From Metellina segmentata (taxonomy: Eukaryota > Arthropoda > Arachnida > Araneae > Tetragnathidae), in the NCBI GenBank assembly GCA_947359465.1, contig OX375883.1, forward strand, positions 15,502,088 through 15,566,087: a stretch of 64,000 bases of DNA. The letters are read 5' to 3'. This document shows, piece after piece, positions 44,346 through 58,042 of this stretch. Under the pieces are notes generated by a model. It saw nothing but the letters and a program-made list of their open reading frames with translations. It did no database searches and was not told the origin of the DNA. How positions within the stretch are numbered: position 1 is the first letter of the stretch; every line of letters starts with the position of its first letter. Position numbers and translations under genes: made by a program.

Positions 44346-44484
44346 AATACGTACAACCATGTGCAGAGCTTTTAAATGTCAATAATTGTTACATTAGACT
44401 TAATGTGAAACAGGTGAATTTTTGCACTGGTTTTCTACGTTCAGAACTAGCTCTGAAATCGCTTTCTCCTTTCGTCAACGTTAA

Positions 44485-45806
44485 AAGGCTAATAGGTTAT
44501 TGGGGTATATTAAAAAAACTGTAACTTCAAGGGATAAGAATATAATCTTGCCGTTATATAAGGGTTTAGGTCTGACCACATCTAGAATATGCTGTACAAT
44601 TTTGGGCTCCATATATGAGAAAGGACATAGAATCAATTGAAAGGGTTCAGCACAGAGTTACAAAAATAATAAAGGGGCTAGCAAATCTAGACTCTAATGA
44701 ACGTTTAAGTAAGCTAAACATGTATACACTGGAAAGAAGAAGAAGGAGGGGGGATTTGATTCAGCTTTCAAGTTTGTAAAACAAGGGGACACAGAGGGCT
44801 TACATTTCAATAGGGATATCAGAACAAGAGGCCATGGGTATAAATTGAATAAGACACATTTTAATCGGGATTTAAGGGGGTCCGGGACACAAAAATCGTC
44901 AAATTTTCGAATTTTTTTGTATTATTTTAAGAAATTCTCTGTGTTTTTCTGCTTAAAATGACGTCTAAATCAGGTTTCTATCTTAATTAGAACTATAGAT
45001 GTAATAATTTTTGTGGTGCGTTGTTTTGAAAATCTAACACTCTTGACAGTTGTTGTCATGGCAACAACATCTGCCTTTAAAACTTTAAATGCGTTTTTCT
45101 CCATGATACATTTTTCAAGATTTCCTGTATTCAAATTGCTATAAGTCGAAAACCGATAAAGTTTAAGGGTTGAAATTTGGAATATATCTTTTTCAAACAT
45201 TATACTTTAATTTTGATTCAGCAAATTTGAAACAAATATTTACTTTTAAAAATATGACTTTTTAAAAAACAAGTACCTTACAATTTTCAAAAATTTTCAT
45301 TCAAATATTTTTCATTTTTTATTAAATTAATAATTTTTAAATTACTGAATCAAAATTAAAGTTTATAAATTTGTGAATAATTTACTGCAAGAATTTTGAA
45401 AATCGACCAAGAATATTTTGAGCCTTAGCAATTTAAAATGACACCTCTTTTTTTCAAAAAAATTTAATTTAAAATTTTTAAAAAACTTTTGGAAAAATTT
45501 TGTGTTTTGATTTTGCTTATTAGTTGGATGGGTAATCAGTACAAAAAAATTCAAAATTCTAAATTAATTAATAAAAATATTTTTCTGATGTGTCCCGGAC
45601 CCCCTTAAGGAAAAACTACTGCTTTAATAGGGTAATAGACAAATGGAACGCGTTGCCAGAAAATATAGTTAATTCAAAGAGAGTGTACCAATATAAGATA
45701 CAATTGGATAGTCAGTGGGAATTGGGGAATTCATAAACAAAGGACCAGCCTTGTTGGGCTTGAGCCTGTAGCGGGTCGTCAATATATGTATTTGTATTTG
45801 TATGTC
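44485..45806 (+). pseudogene. LINE reverse transcriptase C-terminus, split
   Basis: The translation reads PHLEYAVQFWAPYMRKDIES, IERVQHRVTKIIKGL, RLSKLNMYTLERRRRRGDLI, then (other frame) RGHGYKLNKTHFNRDL. After the insertion 44876-45604 it goes on KNYCFNRVIDKWNALPENIV and YQYKIQLDS. These are the thumb and C-terminal motifs (HLEYAxxFWxP, RRxRGDLI, VxxWNxLP) of a non-LTR retrotransposon reverse transcriptase, CR1/jockey-like. A one-base loss near 44766 shifts frame. The element ends with TATGTATTTGTATTTGTATG, a short TATTTG-type repeat tail. The 5' part (endonuclease, catalytic YADD) is missing. Confidence 0.85.
44876..45604. mobile_element. piggyBac-type MITE, TTAA TSD
   Basis: GGGGGTCCGGGACAC is present at both ends as a perfect 15-bp inverted repeat, directly bordered by TTAA at 44872-44875 and 45605-45608. 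Removing the element and one TTAA restores the LINE reading frame (NRDL|RKNY). The 729-bp interior is extremely AT-rich; its open frames (44970-45554, minus) are low-complexity and not a transposase. Confidence 0.9.
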
Positions 45807-46017
45807 TCAAAAATCGGCGATTTTTAGGTATGCCTGTTTTTAGAATGCCTTGAAAGAGTATAGTATATCCCTGAAAGAGTAGCATATCCCTGAAAGAACG
45901 TCGTATCTTAACGTTCAATATTTAAACGCTGGAGAGCAGAACTAATATTTATTTTTAATACATTTTATTCCACTTTTAAACTTTAAAATCACTCTAAAGA
46001 AAAATCACGATTTTTGA

Positions 46018-47303
46018 GATATTTTGAGATGTTTTATAAAAACATCGATGTATTTACCATCGATTTATTGGAGCCGATGTATGTTTAATATCGATGTCTT
46101 AACACGATGTCTTTATACTTGTCGATGTTTTTACGTTGATGATGCTTTATTTTTGAATGAAAAAAAGCCACAAAGTAAAAATTAAGAAAAATAACCGTGC
46201 AACTCAGTATTTGTCAGTGATGGTGACATCCGTCCCTTCAGAAATAGTTTTTCCCCTAACTGTTGAAAAAAGAAGTCGAGTTAAGGTGGAGAAAGTTAAC
46301 GTTTTTTAAAAACTTTAAATAACAAATAAGTTTGTTGTGTTCCACCCCCCAATAAGTTGATAAATAGTTAATGATAAATAACAATAATTATTTTAATGCA
46401 GGCCTCGAAATAGATTTCGTAATACAGGTGCACCCTGTGTACCTAAGTTTCTAAATTAGGTGCACAGGTTATATGTTAGGACCACATTTAAAAAAAAACG
46501 TAATACAAGAGTATTAATGTAATGTAAACTACTGTATTAGTTGGGTATGTTTATATAGGTTCGTAGTAGATAGTAAATAAAAATATTTAAACCTATCGAA
46601 ATTCAACGGCACACAGCTGTCTCGACAGTCGCTTCAACAGAGCCATCTGGAAAATGTTTCTATCATCGGAAAGTTCTGGTGGCAGTGACACAAGCAAACC
46701 TTCCTCCTGTATAAACCCGTTACGGCCCAGCTATTTTGTTTTCGCTTAGCGTGTATTTAGGAATTTTAGTTACGTTCCTTTAGAGCGAGAGACATCGATA
46801 CTAATATTTTGTTCAAACATTAAAATAACATAAAACACGTTCCCCCCCCCCTTTTTTTTTGTAACGTTAGGTGCACTGTGTGCACCTAGCGGGAAAAAAT
46901 TAGGTGCACAATTTTATTTTCATGTGCACAGTGCACCTGTGCACCCGGGTATTTCGAGCCCTGTTTTAATGTACCTACCTATACTTATAGTTGTAGTACA
47001 TATGTCAAATTGTTGTAGACATCACTTAATTTTATGTTATCAATTTAAAAAAGAAAAAAGTTTTTTAACTGTTCTTGCTAATTTTTTTACTTTGTTTCGA
47101 CAGTTAAAAATAGTATTATTAAAATAAATAAACACGCAAATGAAAAATTAAATATCTGCCCCCCCCCCTCCCCCCCTCCCGGCGAACATTATTGATTAAT
47201 GTTTGAGGCTGCGAAACCAATTTTAAGAAATGAGGGGAGGAGATTTAAATACACTGATGTTTTAATTTTGAGCATCGATGTTTTGCGGTTGATATCGCAT
47301 TCC
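46018..47303. mobile_element. ATCGAT-rich hAT-like element, copy c
   Basis: The left part has ACATCGATGTATTTACCATC and ATTGGAGCCGATG; the right end GGTTGATATCGCATTCC. The centre matches copies a and b (GTGATGG.GACATCCGTCC, the C-run at about 47159). It is interrupted by the hAT MITE at 46399-46963. A further 3' end of the same family lies at 47524-47632. Confidence 0.6.
46399..46963. mobile_element. hAT element/MITE, 8-bp TSD, GTGCAC-rich
   Basis: The ends read CAGGCCTCGAAATA and, on the minus strand, CAGGGCTCGAAATA. TTTTAATG is duplicated exactly at 46391-46398 and 46964-46971. The subterminal regions are full of GTGCAC/GGTGCAC palindromes. No transposase is seen. Confidence 0.9.
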
Positions 47304-47308
47304 TAAAA

Positions 47309-47521
47309 GCAAGATGGTTCAGTTTGATTGAAGACTACGATTTCGATATCGTAGTACTAGGTAAGAAAATCTCTCGTGTTGATGCGATGAGCAGAGCACC
47401 AGTATCAGAACCAGACGATACAGTGGACAATATTATTGAAAATTTTGAAGTTTGCTTGACACTGACAGAGGACGAGCAAATTCTCGTTATCCAACACTCA
47501 GATTATGAAATTAAGAAGTAG
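47309..47521 (+). pseudogene. Ty3/gypsy-type retroelement fragment
   Basis: The frame reads ARWFSLIEDYDFDIVVLGKK and ISRVDAMSRAP, then an acidic stretch ending SDYEIKK and a stop. The pattern W..L..YDF.I...GK...VDA.SR is the junction between the RNase H and the linker of Ty3/gypsy pol proteins. Only about 70 residues remain and there are no LTRs, protease, reverse transcriptase or integrase nearby. It is wedged between two ATCGAT-rich hAT-like ends. It is a degenerate endogenous retroelement piece without function. Confidence 0.75.
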
Positions 47522-47632
47522 ATCTTCGTTTTCCAAAAAGTTAAACACGATAGAACCTATTTTAAGAAATGGTTGAGGGGAGTTTCGATGTTCAAAACAT
47601 ATAAATTTTGCGGTCGATGTCGCATCACTAGT

Positions 47633-47888
47633 TCGAATCCAACGAAAAACCGTCGTTTACAGAGGGAGTTGTTGCATGTTAAATCTGTCGTGACCTCAAA
47701 TATTCTGCTGTTGGTGTTTGTGTAGTTTGGAGAGTGGGGTGTATGAGGTATGACCTCGTCTTCTGAACGTGGTTAAAAATTACGTGGTGTTTTCCTCGGA
47801 TCTTTCCCTTCGTGGACCAATCCTCGATCGACATCAATAGCCAAATGGCTTACTCTAGTACGATGATAGTTAAAATACCAACCTAACT
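47633..47888 (+). mobile_element. SINE-2 copy
   Basis: It begins at the B box (AGTTCGAATCCAACG), with CCGTCGTTTACAGAGGGAG, the shared body and a tail ending GATAGTTAAAATACCAACCT. Somewhat decayed. Confidence 0.75.
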
Positions 47889-48326
47889 CACTCAAACGTT
47901 TTCGTATTTTAGTTGATTTTTTCATCTTCATCTATATTTTAAAATTTCTTACATTTCACTTTCAAAATTTTACATCTATGCAAATTAAATTCATCATTAA
48001 GTTATGCTGCAGACAATGATCTTCATCATCTGCCTTGTTTGAATAAGTCCATTCTCATCTACATTTTGTATGTTTTAAACCTGCATTTTATCTTGGTCTT
48101 AGACAATTTCAGGCCGGTTGGAACAGCATCGGATTAGCAACCGGAGGGTTGAGAGTTAGAATCCAGCCTCAGATCGTCATGTACAAAGGGGGCTGATGCA
48201 CGTTAAATCTGTCGTGGCCTCAAATGTCCTCATGTTGGGTTGGTGTGGAAGTTTGGAGAGTGGGGTACCAGCTCAGGTGTTGCCTCGTCACCTTCATCAC
48301 CTCGTCCTCGGATATTACCCTTAGGG

Positions 48327-49582
48327 CAGGGATACTCAACCCGTGGTACGCAGCAACGTTACAGGTGGTACGCAAGGATGATACGAGCGACCCAAATATA
48401 CGCAGTTTGTTCGATTGTTTAGTATGTACAACCACGTTATACTATTTCTTATGCCATTTGTTACTAGTTACTTCTGTGAGAGTGGTTTTACTGAAGTATT
48501 CTATATAAAAAAGTGTAAGAGTTATATAAAAAAGCGTAAGTGTTGAAGAGGACTTAAGAGTGAAGTTGAGCTCCATTGCTCCTGATATTGATATTTTAAT
48601 AAAAGACAAACAAGTTTCGCACTAAAAATTGATTTTTGATTACGTTAATCTTTGTTTGCTTAGTTCGTACTAATTATTTAAAATTAGTTGTTTTGAGACC
48701 TGTGAGTAAAAAATAAAACTGATTTTCAATAATCGTTTTATTTTTTCCTTTATTAAAACATCATTAATACGAAATATAAGTGCATTAATCATAAAAATAT
48801 GAAGCTTTCTTAGTATTTGAATTAAAATAAAACAAGCCATCGGGCACTTTTCTGACATCTATATATATATAATTCTCTTACGTGGCACGCAAAAACGTTA
48901 TTTGTTATTGCGTTTTGGCAACATTGTGCAATTGTTTGTTTACCATCACGAAGTCTCGCGCCTCAATTGAATTCATAGCGTAATCGGATGAAATTTTATT
49001 GAAAATAATTAATTGTAGTCGAAAGCTGTTATAGTTTGTAATAGAAATCAAAGAAAACGGGGTATCTTTTCAGGGCCAACAATTGTAGTTCAACAATACG
49101 CTTGAACTTTAACTTTAGACAACAAACTCAATGAAAAAGTGAGTGGCTCGAGTACTGGGGAAATGTACACACAAACAACATGCTGGGTATTCAATTTCCA
49201 AAGCAGCGATCACATTTCGAGTCAAAATTTGCACAATTTTCATTTGAATTCTGATTTCAGAGGCACTGTATATATCTTTTCTGCAAACAGCAAATTTAGA
49301 TTGGAAAAATATGGGTTTTTTTTTTGGAATATCATATTTTGTAAACAATCTATTCTGCTAGGACACATGTCTTCATTGATGCGAGCGAAGCGATCATAGG
49401 TTCGCGCAGCGAACCAGTGAAGATTGCAAAGCAATCCTCCGGGGGTTGGCGAGCTTTAGCGAGTAGGGATCTGGCCCCCTAGTTAGATATATGTTTCTAA
49501 AAAATATAGGACTGGTGGTACGCCAAAAAATTTCTAAAAATTCAAAGTGGTACGCAGTTACTAAAAGGGTTGGTAACCCCTT
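48327..49582. mobile_element. hAT-like element with 8-bp TSD
   Basis: It starts CAGGGATACTCAACCCGTGG and ends GGGTTGGTAACCCCTT, a degenerate inverted pair of the CAGGG..CAACC type common in hATs. CCTTAGGG flanks it at 48319-48326 and 49583-49590. GTGGTACGC is repeated near both ends. It hosts a Helitron at 48858-49482. No transposase motif. Confidence 0.75.
48858..49482 (+). mobile_element. Helitron (family B), inside hAT-like element
   Basis: Starts TCTATATATATATAATTC after A; ends GGGATCTGGCCCCCTAG before T. Body homologous to 21041-21684 (AAATGTACACACAAACAAC, ACACATGTCTTCATTGATGC). Confidence 0.88.
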
Positions 49583-49685
49583 CCTTAGGGGATTGATCCC
49601 GGACCGTCGTCAATAGCCCGTTGTGTTGCTCTAGTACGGCGTTAATTAAAATACATATCTACCTTAGACTATTTGTTTTTAAATA

Positions 49686-49967
49686 GATTTCCTGGTTCGA
49701 ATCCAGATCACTGCATGGATGTTTGTAAGCGTATGGTGTAGAGGCGGCTGGTGCACCTTAAATCTGTCGTGGTCGAAATTTTTCATGTTGAGTTGGCATG
49801 GAAGTTTGGAGAGTGGGTGCCAGCTCAGATGCTGCCTCGTTATCTGATCGTGGTTCAAAATGACGTGGTGTTGTCCTCGTATCTTTGCCTTAGGGGATTG
49901 ATACCGGAACGTAGTCAATAGTCCGTTGTGTTGCTCTAGTACGTCGTTATTAAAAAATTACCAATTA
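49686..49967 (+). mobile_element. SINE-1, 5' truncated
   Basis: It starts at the B box half (TTTCCTGGTTCGAATCC) and runs through the body to GTTATTAAAAAATTACCAAT. It lies just downstream of the split SINE-2. Confidence 0.85.
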
Positions 49968-52200
<2,233 letters not shown>

Positions 52201-52201
<1 letters not shown>

Positions 52202-52467
52202 GCCGATACCTTCGCATTTAACTTTTCAAACAAACAACGCACCACATGACTGTCAACTACTCAATTTACTTCATTTCATAGAATTGGGGCTCCGCACTTC
52301 ATAACACCGACCTCGAACGCCCCCCCCCACCTCTCCACATAGTGGAGGTCAGGGATTGGGTCCCTTAGGAGTTCACCTCCCGTGTGCAGACTTAGTGGCA
52401 GGAGTAGTTGTCGTGACGTTTTTTGTTTTGTTTTGTGTCATCTGATTGGTGGTCTCTCTCTCCGCAG
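52201..52467. other. Intron end upstream of junctophilin exon
   Basis: It contains a C-run at 52320-52330. It finishes with the pyrimidine-rich tract GGTCTCTCTCTCCGCAG, the 3' splice site for the exon starting at 52468. Confidence 0.7.
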
Positions 52468-52709
52468 GAACGTTCCAGGGCCAATGGGTGAAGGGCATGC
52501 GCCACGGCTACGGCGTGCGCAGCAGCGCCCCCTTCGGGCTGGCGGCGCACACGCGCCAGCAGCGGAAGGCGTCCACTGGCGACGACCCCAGCCCCTCCCC
52601 CGACCACCGCCCTGAGGAGAGCAGGGGCGGATTCGTCCTCAAGGACCGCGGCGCTGCGGGCACGTGGGGCAGGTCCCTACCCGATCAATCCAAGAAATCC
52701 ACCCTCAAA
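52468..52709 (+). CDS. jp: Junctophilin, internal exon (MORN + joining)
   Basis: Junctophilins tether the plasma membrane to the ER/sarcoplasmic reticulum at junctional contacts; N-terminal MORN motifs bind the plasma membrane side. This exon begins in phase 1 (two bases complete a split codon) after TCTCTCCGCAG and ends in phase 0 before GTAAGC. It encodes GTFQGQWVKGMRHGYGVRSS, the last MORN motif of the first block (YxGxWxxGxRHGYGV type), then the start of the joining region, including SRGGFVL, a segment conserved in animal junctophilins. Its high GC at third positions contrasts with the AT-rich surroundings. Earlier MORN exons are not found upstream in the window. The gene symbol follows the fly gene; orthology is inferred. 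Confidence 0.9.
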
Positions 52710-54629
52710 GTAAGCGAACTGTTTTCTAGCCAACTTCCGTTTCCTCTCATTGGGTACAGCTTTAGCATAGACTTTGGCACGCTTTTTATGTCGCCAAAGA
52801 AGAATTTACACTCGATAGCAAAAAAAGATGGACGCACCAAGAAATTGTCCGATGGCGATTAAAATGGATGGATATGAAGAAGATACTTACAAAAATAAAC
52901 GATTCAAATTTCAGAACAATTAAATTATTTATCTCAGAGTTTGACCGTTACAAAGGGAGGAAGTCAATGATTAAAAGATCTAGTATAATTTCTTACAAAA
53001 TATCTTACTCATCTAGATCTGTTCAGTTTTGTTAATAACAAGATACCTATCTCTTCGACCTCGCGCCAACCCTTTCAATCAATCAATCATTAATCAAACA
53101 GCTTACCTCCCAATTTAGACTTGCTATAAATCAGCTAGTGAATTTAACAACTCGATCAACCCAATTAGACTGTTATTGATAACTAATTAACTGCTATTGA
53201 TAATTGATTAACTGTGACTATATCCCCTGGCTACCCAATCAATCAATTAACCAACTTGGACAGCTTTTGATTATTAACCAACTATGACTTTTTCTTTGGA
53301 CCAATTAAACAAATTAGACTGTTATAGAAATTTGACAAACTAATTATATAACTAAGACCATGAAAATCAATCAATAATCTGACTGTTATTGATCAATTTA
53401 TATAACTTTTTGGCTATTGAAGAATGATGCATTTTCCCAAGATCATCCAATCAATCAACTAACTTTTTATCTTGACTAATGGCCGTTTATTTACCGTAAG
53501 CTGTATCTATTTCCCTCTAAATCAACCAATTGACTACTACATTTGATCAACTAACTATTTCCCTGTAGATCAACCAACCAAACTAGACTTGACAAACTGG
53601 ATTAACATTTGACCAATCAACTTCAACCAATTACCTCTAGCTCAATCAACTAATTTATACTTATTGACTTTTGACCAACCCTAACTATACTATATTGCCC
53701 TTGAACATTCAACTAATCAACATACTTTGGGTATGTGACTATTATTGATTGTTATTGTTACTATTTCCACCTAGACCAATCAACAAGGACTGTTATTGAG
53801 TATTGGCTAAGGGTGCATATTCTCCAAAAACTGTCCAACCTCTCTACCAGCTTGAGTGTTATTGACGAACCTTCACAGATATTAAGCAACTTTTGATGTT
53901 ATTCACCGATATTGACTATTATTGGCCAAATGAACTTATTGCGAGATTTTGTACAATTGTTATTGTTCACATCCAGACCAATCAACCTAGACTGTTATTA
54001 AGTGTTGACTAAAGGTGTTTATTCCCACAAAAATCGTCCAACCTATCAACCAACTTTGACTGTTATTTACCAAGCTTGACAGTTGTTGACCAACCTTGAC
54101 TGTTTTTGATCAAACTTGAATGTTATTGATGAACATTCACTTCTGTTAACCAACATAGGTAGATATTCACCGACATTGACTGCTATTGACCAACTTTGAG
54201 TGTTTTGGGCCACCATTGACTACTATTGACCAACTTTGAGTGTTTTGGGCCACCATTGACCGTTATCGACCAACTTTAACTGTTATTGTCCAACTTTGAC
54301 CATTACTGGCCGCCTTTGACCATTATTTACCGACATTAATCTGTGGCGAATTTAAGCCACCTCTACAAAAATTAACTTACGATAAAATAGTAGTGTACCC
54401 CAACTTTAAACAAGTACTTTTTGGTAGACAAAGTAGCACTGTTTTCCCACAAGTTAGCCAAAACCTATTGGCCAACTTTGAGTGTTTTTGACCGACGTTG
54501 ACTGCTTTTGACCGATTTTGACTGCTTTTTTAACGATTTTGACTGATTTTTTAACGATTTTGATAGCTTTTGACTGACTTTGACTGCTTTTGACTGACTT
54601 TGACCAACTTTGACTGTTTCTCCACGCAG
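52710..54629 (+). repeat. Intron with degenerate 'TTGACC' minisatellite
   Basis: The intron is 1,920 bp, GTAAGC to CCACGCAG. From about 53040 to 54620 it is built of loosely repeated TTGACCAACTTTGACTGTTA, about 20-21 bp per unit with great variation, becoming regular at 54060-54310 and 54470-54620. A minus-strand frame through it (54465-55004) gives Lys/Ser repeats but is not a gene. Confidence 0.8.
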
Positions 54630-54887
54630 ACCCTCATGTCGAAGACGAAGAGCGGCGACCGTACGAGCTACGAGGAAGAATTGAGCGACGGGGGCTCCGA
54701 CGCCACCGATAGCAGCTTCGTGGTGCAGGACGAGGCGATCGACGGCAACGTGATCGAGACCTACATGGGCGAGTGGAAGAACGACAAGAGGAGCGGGTTC
54801 GGCATCGCGGAGAGGTCGGACGGCATCAAGTACGAAGGGGAATGGTACAACAATAAGAAGTTCGGATACGGACGCACCACCTACAGG
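54630..54887 (+). CDS. jp: Junctophilin, exon with MORN 7-8
   Basis: This exon of 86 codons starts in phase 0 after TTTCTCCACGCAG and ends in phase 0 before GTAATG. It encodes an acidic, Ser-rich end of the joining region ([20 protein letters not shown], then [13 protein letters not shown]). Two MORN motifs follow: [20 protein letters not shown] and [20 protein letters not shown]. [16 protein letters not shown] is a hallmark of junctophilins. It joins in frame to the exon at 52468 and to the exon at 59994. No stops. GC-rich codon use as in the previous exon. Confidence 0.95.
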
Positions 54888-54944
54888 GTAATGTGCAACC
54901 CCTTTCCTCGAAAGTATCTCATTTGGTTTTTCTTTCCAAGGAGG

Positions 54945-55078
54945 GCCCGGTTGAAAGGTTGCATGGATAGGCAACCTGAGGGTTTGGAGTTCGAATCCAA
55001 ACAAAGACAGTTTTGTACAAAGGGGAACTGTTGCACGTTGAATCTATCTTGGCCTCTATTATTTTATCTTAGTTCATT
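54945..55078 (+). mobile_element. SINE-2 head, 3' truncated
   Basis: GGCCCGGTTGAAAGGTTGC, then AGGGTTTGGAGTTCGAATCC (B box), GTTTTGTACAAAGGGGAAC and TTGCACGTTGAATCTATC; it then fades into AT-rich DNA. Confidence 0.7.
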
Positions 55079-55259
55079 TTGATTGTTAGTTTTAAATTTA
55101 TGGATAAATCATACGATGAACATTTATTTGAAGTTACCTATAGTTTAGCGCAGATTGGCCGAACTTGGTCTTTGTGTCATAAAAACTCAATCCATCTGTC
55201 GTGTCCTCACGTTGACGTGGTGTGAAAGTTCGGTAATTTTGGTAATTTTTTAATAAACG

Positions 55260-55588
55260 TCGGTCAACAAACCGGTATAGTAGTTAAGGAGTTAGCCTCT
55301 AGATAGGAAGTTTCCTGGTTCAAATCCAGGTCCGGGCATGGATGTTTGTAAGCGTATGGTGTAGAGACGGCTGGTGCACCTTAAATCTGTCGTGGCCGTT
55401 GAGTTGGTGTGGAAGTTTGGAGAGTAGGGTGCCACCTCCGGTGTTGCCCCGTCATTTAACCGTGGTTCAAAATTACGTCGTGTCGTCCTCGGATCTTTCA
55501 CTTAGGAGATTGACCTCGGACCGTCGTCGATAGCTCGTTGTGTTGCTCTTGTACGACCTTAATCAATAATTACCAAAAATTACCGAAT
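55260..55588 (+). mobile_element. SINE-1, near full length
   Basis: From GGTCAACAAACCGGTATAG to AATTACCAAAAATTACC. About 20 bp are missing after GTGGCCG. It sits directly downstream of a minus-strand SINE tail fragment (55230-55259). Confidence 0.88.
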
Positions 55589-55648
55589 AACGTTGACTAA
55601 TAACTATCATTTTCAATAGAACCTCGATTATCCGAGATGCTGCGGAAT

Positions 55649-56010
55649 CCAACCGAATACCGTCGTATGCAAGGGGGGCTGGTGCACGTTAAATCTGTCA
55701 CGGCCTCCAATGTCCTCACGTTGGCTCTGTGTGGAAGTTTGGAGTGAGGGATTCAAGCTCAGAAGTGACCTCGTCATCCGACCGTGGTTAAAATTTTCGT
55801 TGTCTGGTCCTCGGTTCTTTCCGAGATGACGACGACAGCACCTGAGCTGGCGCCCCACCCTCCAAACTTCTGCACCACGACAACGCGGGTACTTTTGAGG
55901 CCACGTCAGATTTAACGTGCAACAGCTGCCTTTGCACACGATGCTCTTTGAATAAACCTAGTTTCGAACTCGCAACTCTCCGGTTGCTATTCCGATACTC
56001 TACCAACATG
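55649..56010. mobile_element. Inverted pair of SINE-2 copies
   Basis: Position 55649-55822 is a plus-strand SINE-2 (CCAACCGAATACCGTCGTAT to GGTCCTCGGTTCTTTCC). It changes at 55823 into a minus-strand SINE-2 (55823-56010), whose head CGGAGAGTTGCGAGTTCGAA is at the right. Tail ends face each other and most of both tails is missing, giving a hairpin-forming arrangement. Confidence 0.8.
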
Positions 56011-56340
56011 TTAACGTTGGGAAGTTGTAGAAATAACGGACTTTCAAGCGGAGGGTTGCGAGTTCGAATCCAACCAATTTACTGTAGTGTAATAAGGATG
56101 CTGGTGCACCATTTTGTGGCCTCAAATATCCTCACATTGGCGTGGTGTGAAGGTTTTGGCGAGTGGGGTACCAACTAGGGAAGCGACGTCGACAACAAAA
56201 CATCGATGTTTTGCAACATCGATATTCAAAAGTAAAACATCGATGTTGATAATACATCGTCCAAAATACATCGATGTTTTTAAACACAAATTAATAAGAA
56301 CAATTAACCAATCTCTTATTTTCAAATTGAATGATATTTT

Positions 56341-57106
56341 TCAATTATAAAAAAAAATTGCGTTTTTTGTCAGTTTTATTCGTTTTTTGATTGGTAGATA
56401 GCGAGTCACGTGGTAACGAGTCTTGTGGTTGAATGGGCTAATCAATTTGGAGCACGCGCATACGATAAACACAGTTATGTTTTTTAATTAATTCATTCCT
56501 AAAATTTGAGAATACGCGCTAGAAAGTTTGCAATGTTTTCAGAAGAACCATTAAATTCGGTCGCCGTTTCAATAGCAACAGCAGAATATGAAACTCTTTC
56601 CAGTACTATAAAAACACGGATCAACTAAAACATTTAAATTTATGATGAGATTTCCTCTGAATTTTTTCAATACGTTATTTATTTAACAATTTCTTTTTTT
56701 ATGTGGAAATAAAATGTTTTTTTTTCTTGACATTTTAAAAAACATTTTGTTTATTATTTACCGTACATTTGCGTGTAAAAGCCGAGAATTTTCGGAACGC
56801 TTTCTAAAGCTAAAGTACGGGAGTCGGCTTATATACGGATCCGCTAAACTCCCCAAAAAAGTAGGTAATTTTCCGTTATCGGGCGCATGCGAAAAATATC
56901 GCAATGGTAAAGGAAGGAACCTTCAATTAAAGTCGCACTATAGGTCCGGAATCAATCCAGCAGCGATCCAAATGGGGATGGATTGTGAAGCAATCCTCAT
57001 ACCCCTCATTGTTGAAAAGTATAGTATGCGAAGCGAACTAAATATCATTGCGTAGCAATCATCGGGGGTTGAGGAGTGATAGCGAACAGGGGGAGGAGCC
57101 CCCTGG
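56341..57106 (+). mobile_element. Helitron (family C), longer copy
   Basis: It begins TCAATTATAAAAAAAAATTG and ends with the hairpin GGGGGAGGAGCCCCC, then TGG before T (CTGG|T, a CTRR-type end). It is homologous to 11251-11686 in the first 350 bp. The later part (56780-57106) is longer and includes GAAGCAATCCTCATACCCC. Confidence 0.75.
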
Positions 57107-57121
57107 TAAAATAAAGTAATA

Positions 57122-57774
57122 CTAGGGGGCCCGCCCCCTGCTCGCTAACGCTCGCCAACCCCCGGAGGATTGCTTCACAATCCTCATTGGTTCGCTGCGC
57201 GAACATATGCTCGCTTCACTCGCATCAATGAAGACATGTGTCCTAGCATAAGAAAATGTTTACAAAATATGATATTCCAAAAAAATATTTTTCAAAGCTA
57301 AATTTTTTTGCTGTTTTTCAGAAAATATATATACAGTACCTATGGAATCAGAATTCAAATGAATACTTTGAGCAAATTTGGCTCGAAATGTGAGCTCTGA
57401 TTTGGAAATTGAATACCCAGCATGTTGTTTGTGTGTACATTTACCCCTGCATTCGAGCCACCCAAGCCTTTTTATTGAGTTTGTTGTCGAAAGTTGTAGT
57501 GCAAGCGTCTTGTTGAACTAAAATTGTTGGCTCTGAAAAGGACCTTTTTTTTAAATGGCCCTGAAAAGATCCTACGCTTTCTTTGATTTCTATTATTAAC
57601 TGCAACAGCTCGACTAAAATTAATTTTTTTTTCAATAAAATTTCATCCGATAACGCTATAAATTCAATGGAAGCGCGAGGATTCGGGATAAACAAACAAT
57701 CATACAATGTTGCCAAAACGCGATTACAAATAACGTCTTTTTTGCGTGCCACGTAAGAGAATTATATATATAGA
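57122..57774 (-). mobile_element. Helitron (family B), minus strand
   Basis: On the minus strand it starts TCTATATATATAATTCTC after A (57775) and ends GGGGGCGGGCCCCCTAG before T (57121). It is the inverted homologue of 21041-21684. It is only 15 bp from the end of the family C Helitron. Confidence 0.9.
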
Positions 57775-58042
57775 TTTATAACAATTTGACATGGGTACTA
57801 CTAACTATAAGTAAAATTAGGTAGGTACATGACAATAATTATAGTTACTTATTATTAATTATTTATCAACTTATGAGGGGAAACGTATCAAACTTATTTT
57901 TATTTGCTGTAAATAAAAAAATATTGGGGTCTACAATTATTATATTCCCCAATATTTGTTATTTACAGTTCGTAAAAGAAGTTTGTAAACTTTCTCCAAC
58001 TTAAGCCGACTTTTTTTTCATTAACTATCCCACCAGTTAGGG

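Larger units (their letters stand above)
48105..49655 (+). mobile_element. SINE-2 split by an hAT-like element
   Basis: The 5' part is 48105-48318 (head AACAGCATCGGATTAGCAAC, B-box-like GAGTTAGAATCC, body through GATATTACC). The 3' part is 49583-49655 (GATTGATCCCGGACCGTCG to GGCGTTAATTAAAATAC). The middle is the insertion 48327-49582. Confidence 0.85.

Noticed and set aside
44970..45554. Minus-strand frames inside the TTAA MITE as a transposase
   Set aside because: They are low-complexity AT-rich translations without DDE or zinc-finger motifs.
54465..55004. 179-codon minus-strand frame, Lys/Ser-rich
   Set aside because: It lies opposite a well-supported junctophilin exon and an intronic minisatellite, which explains its repeats.
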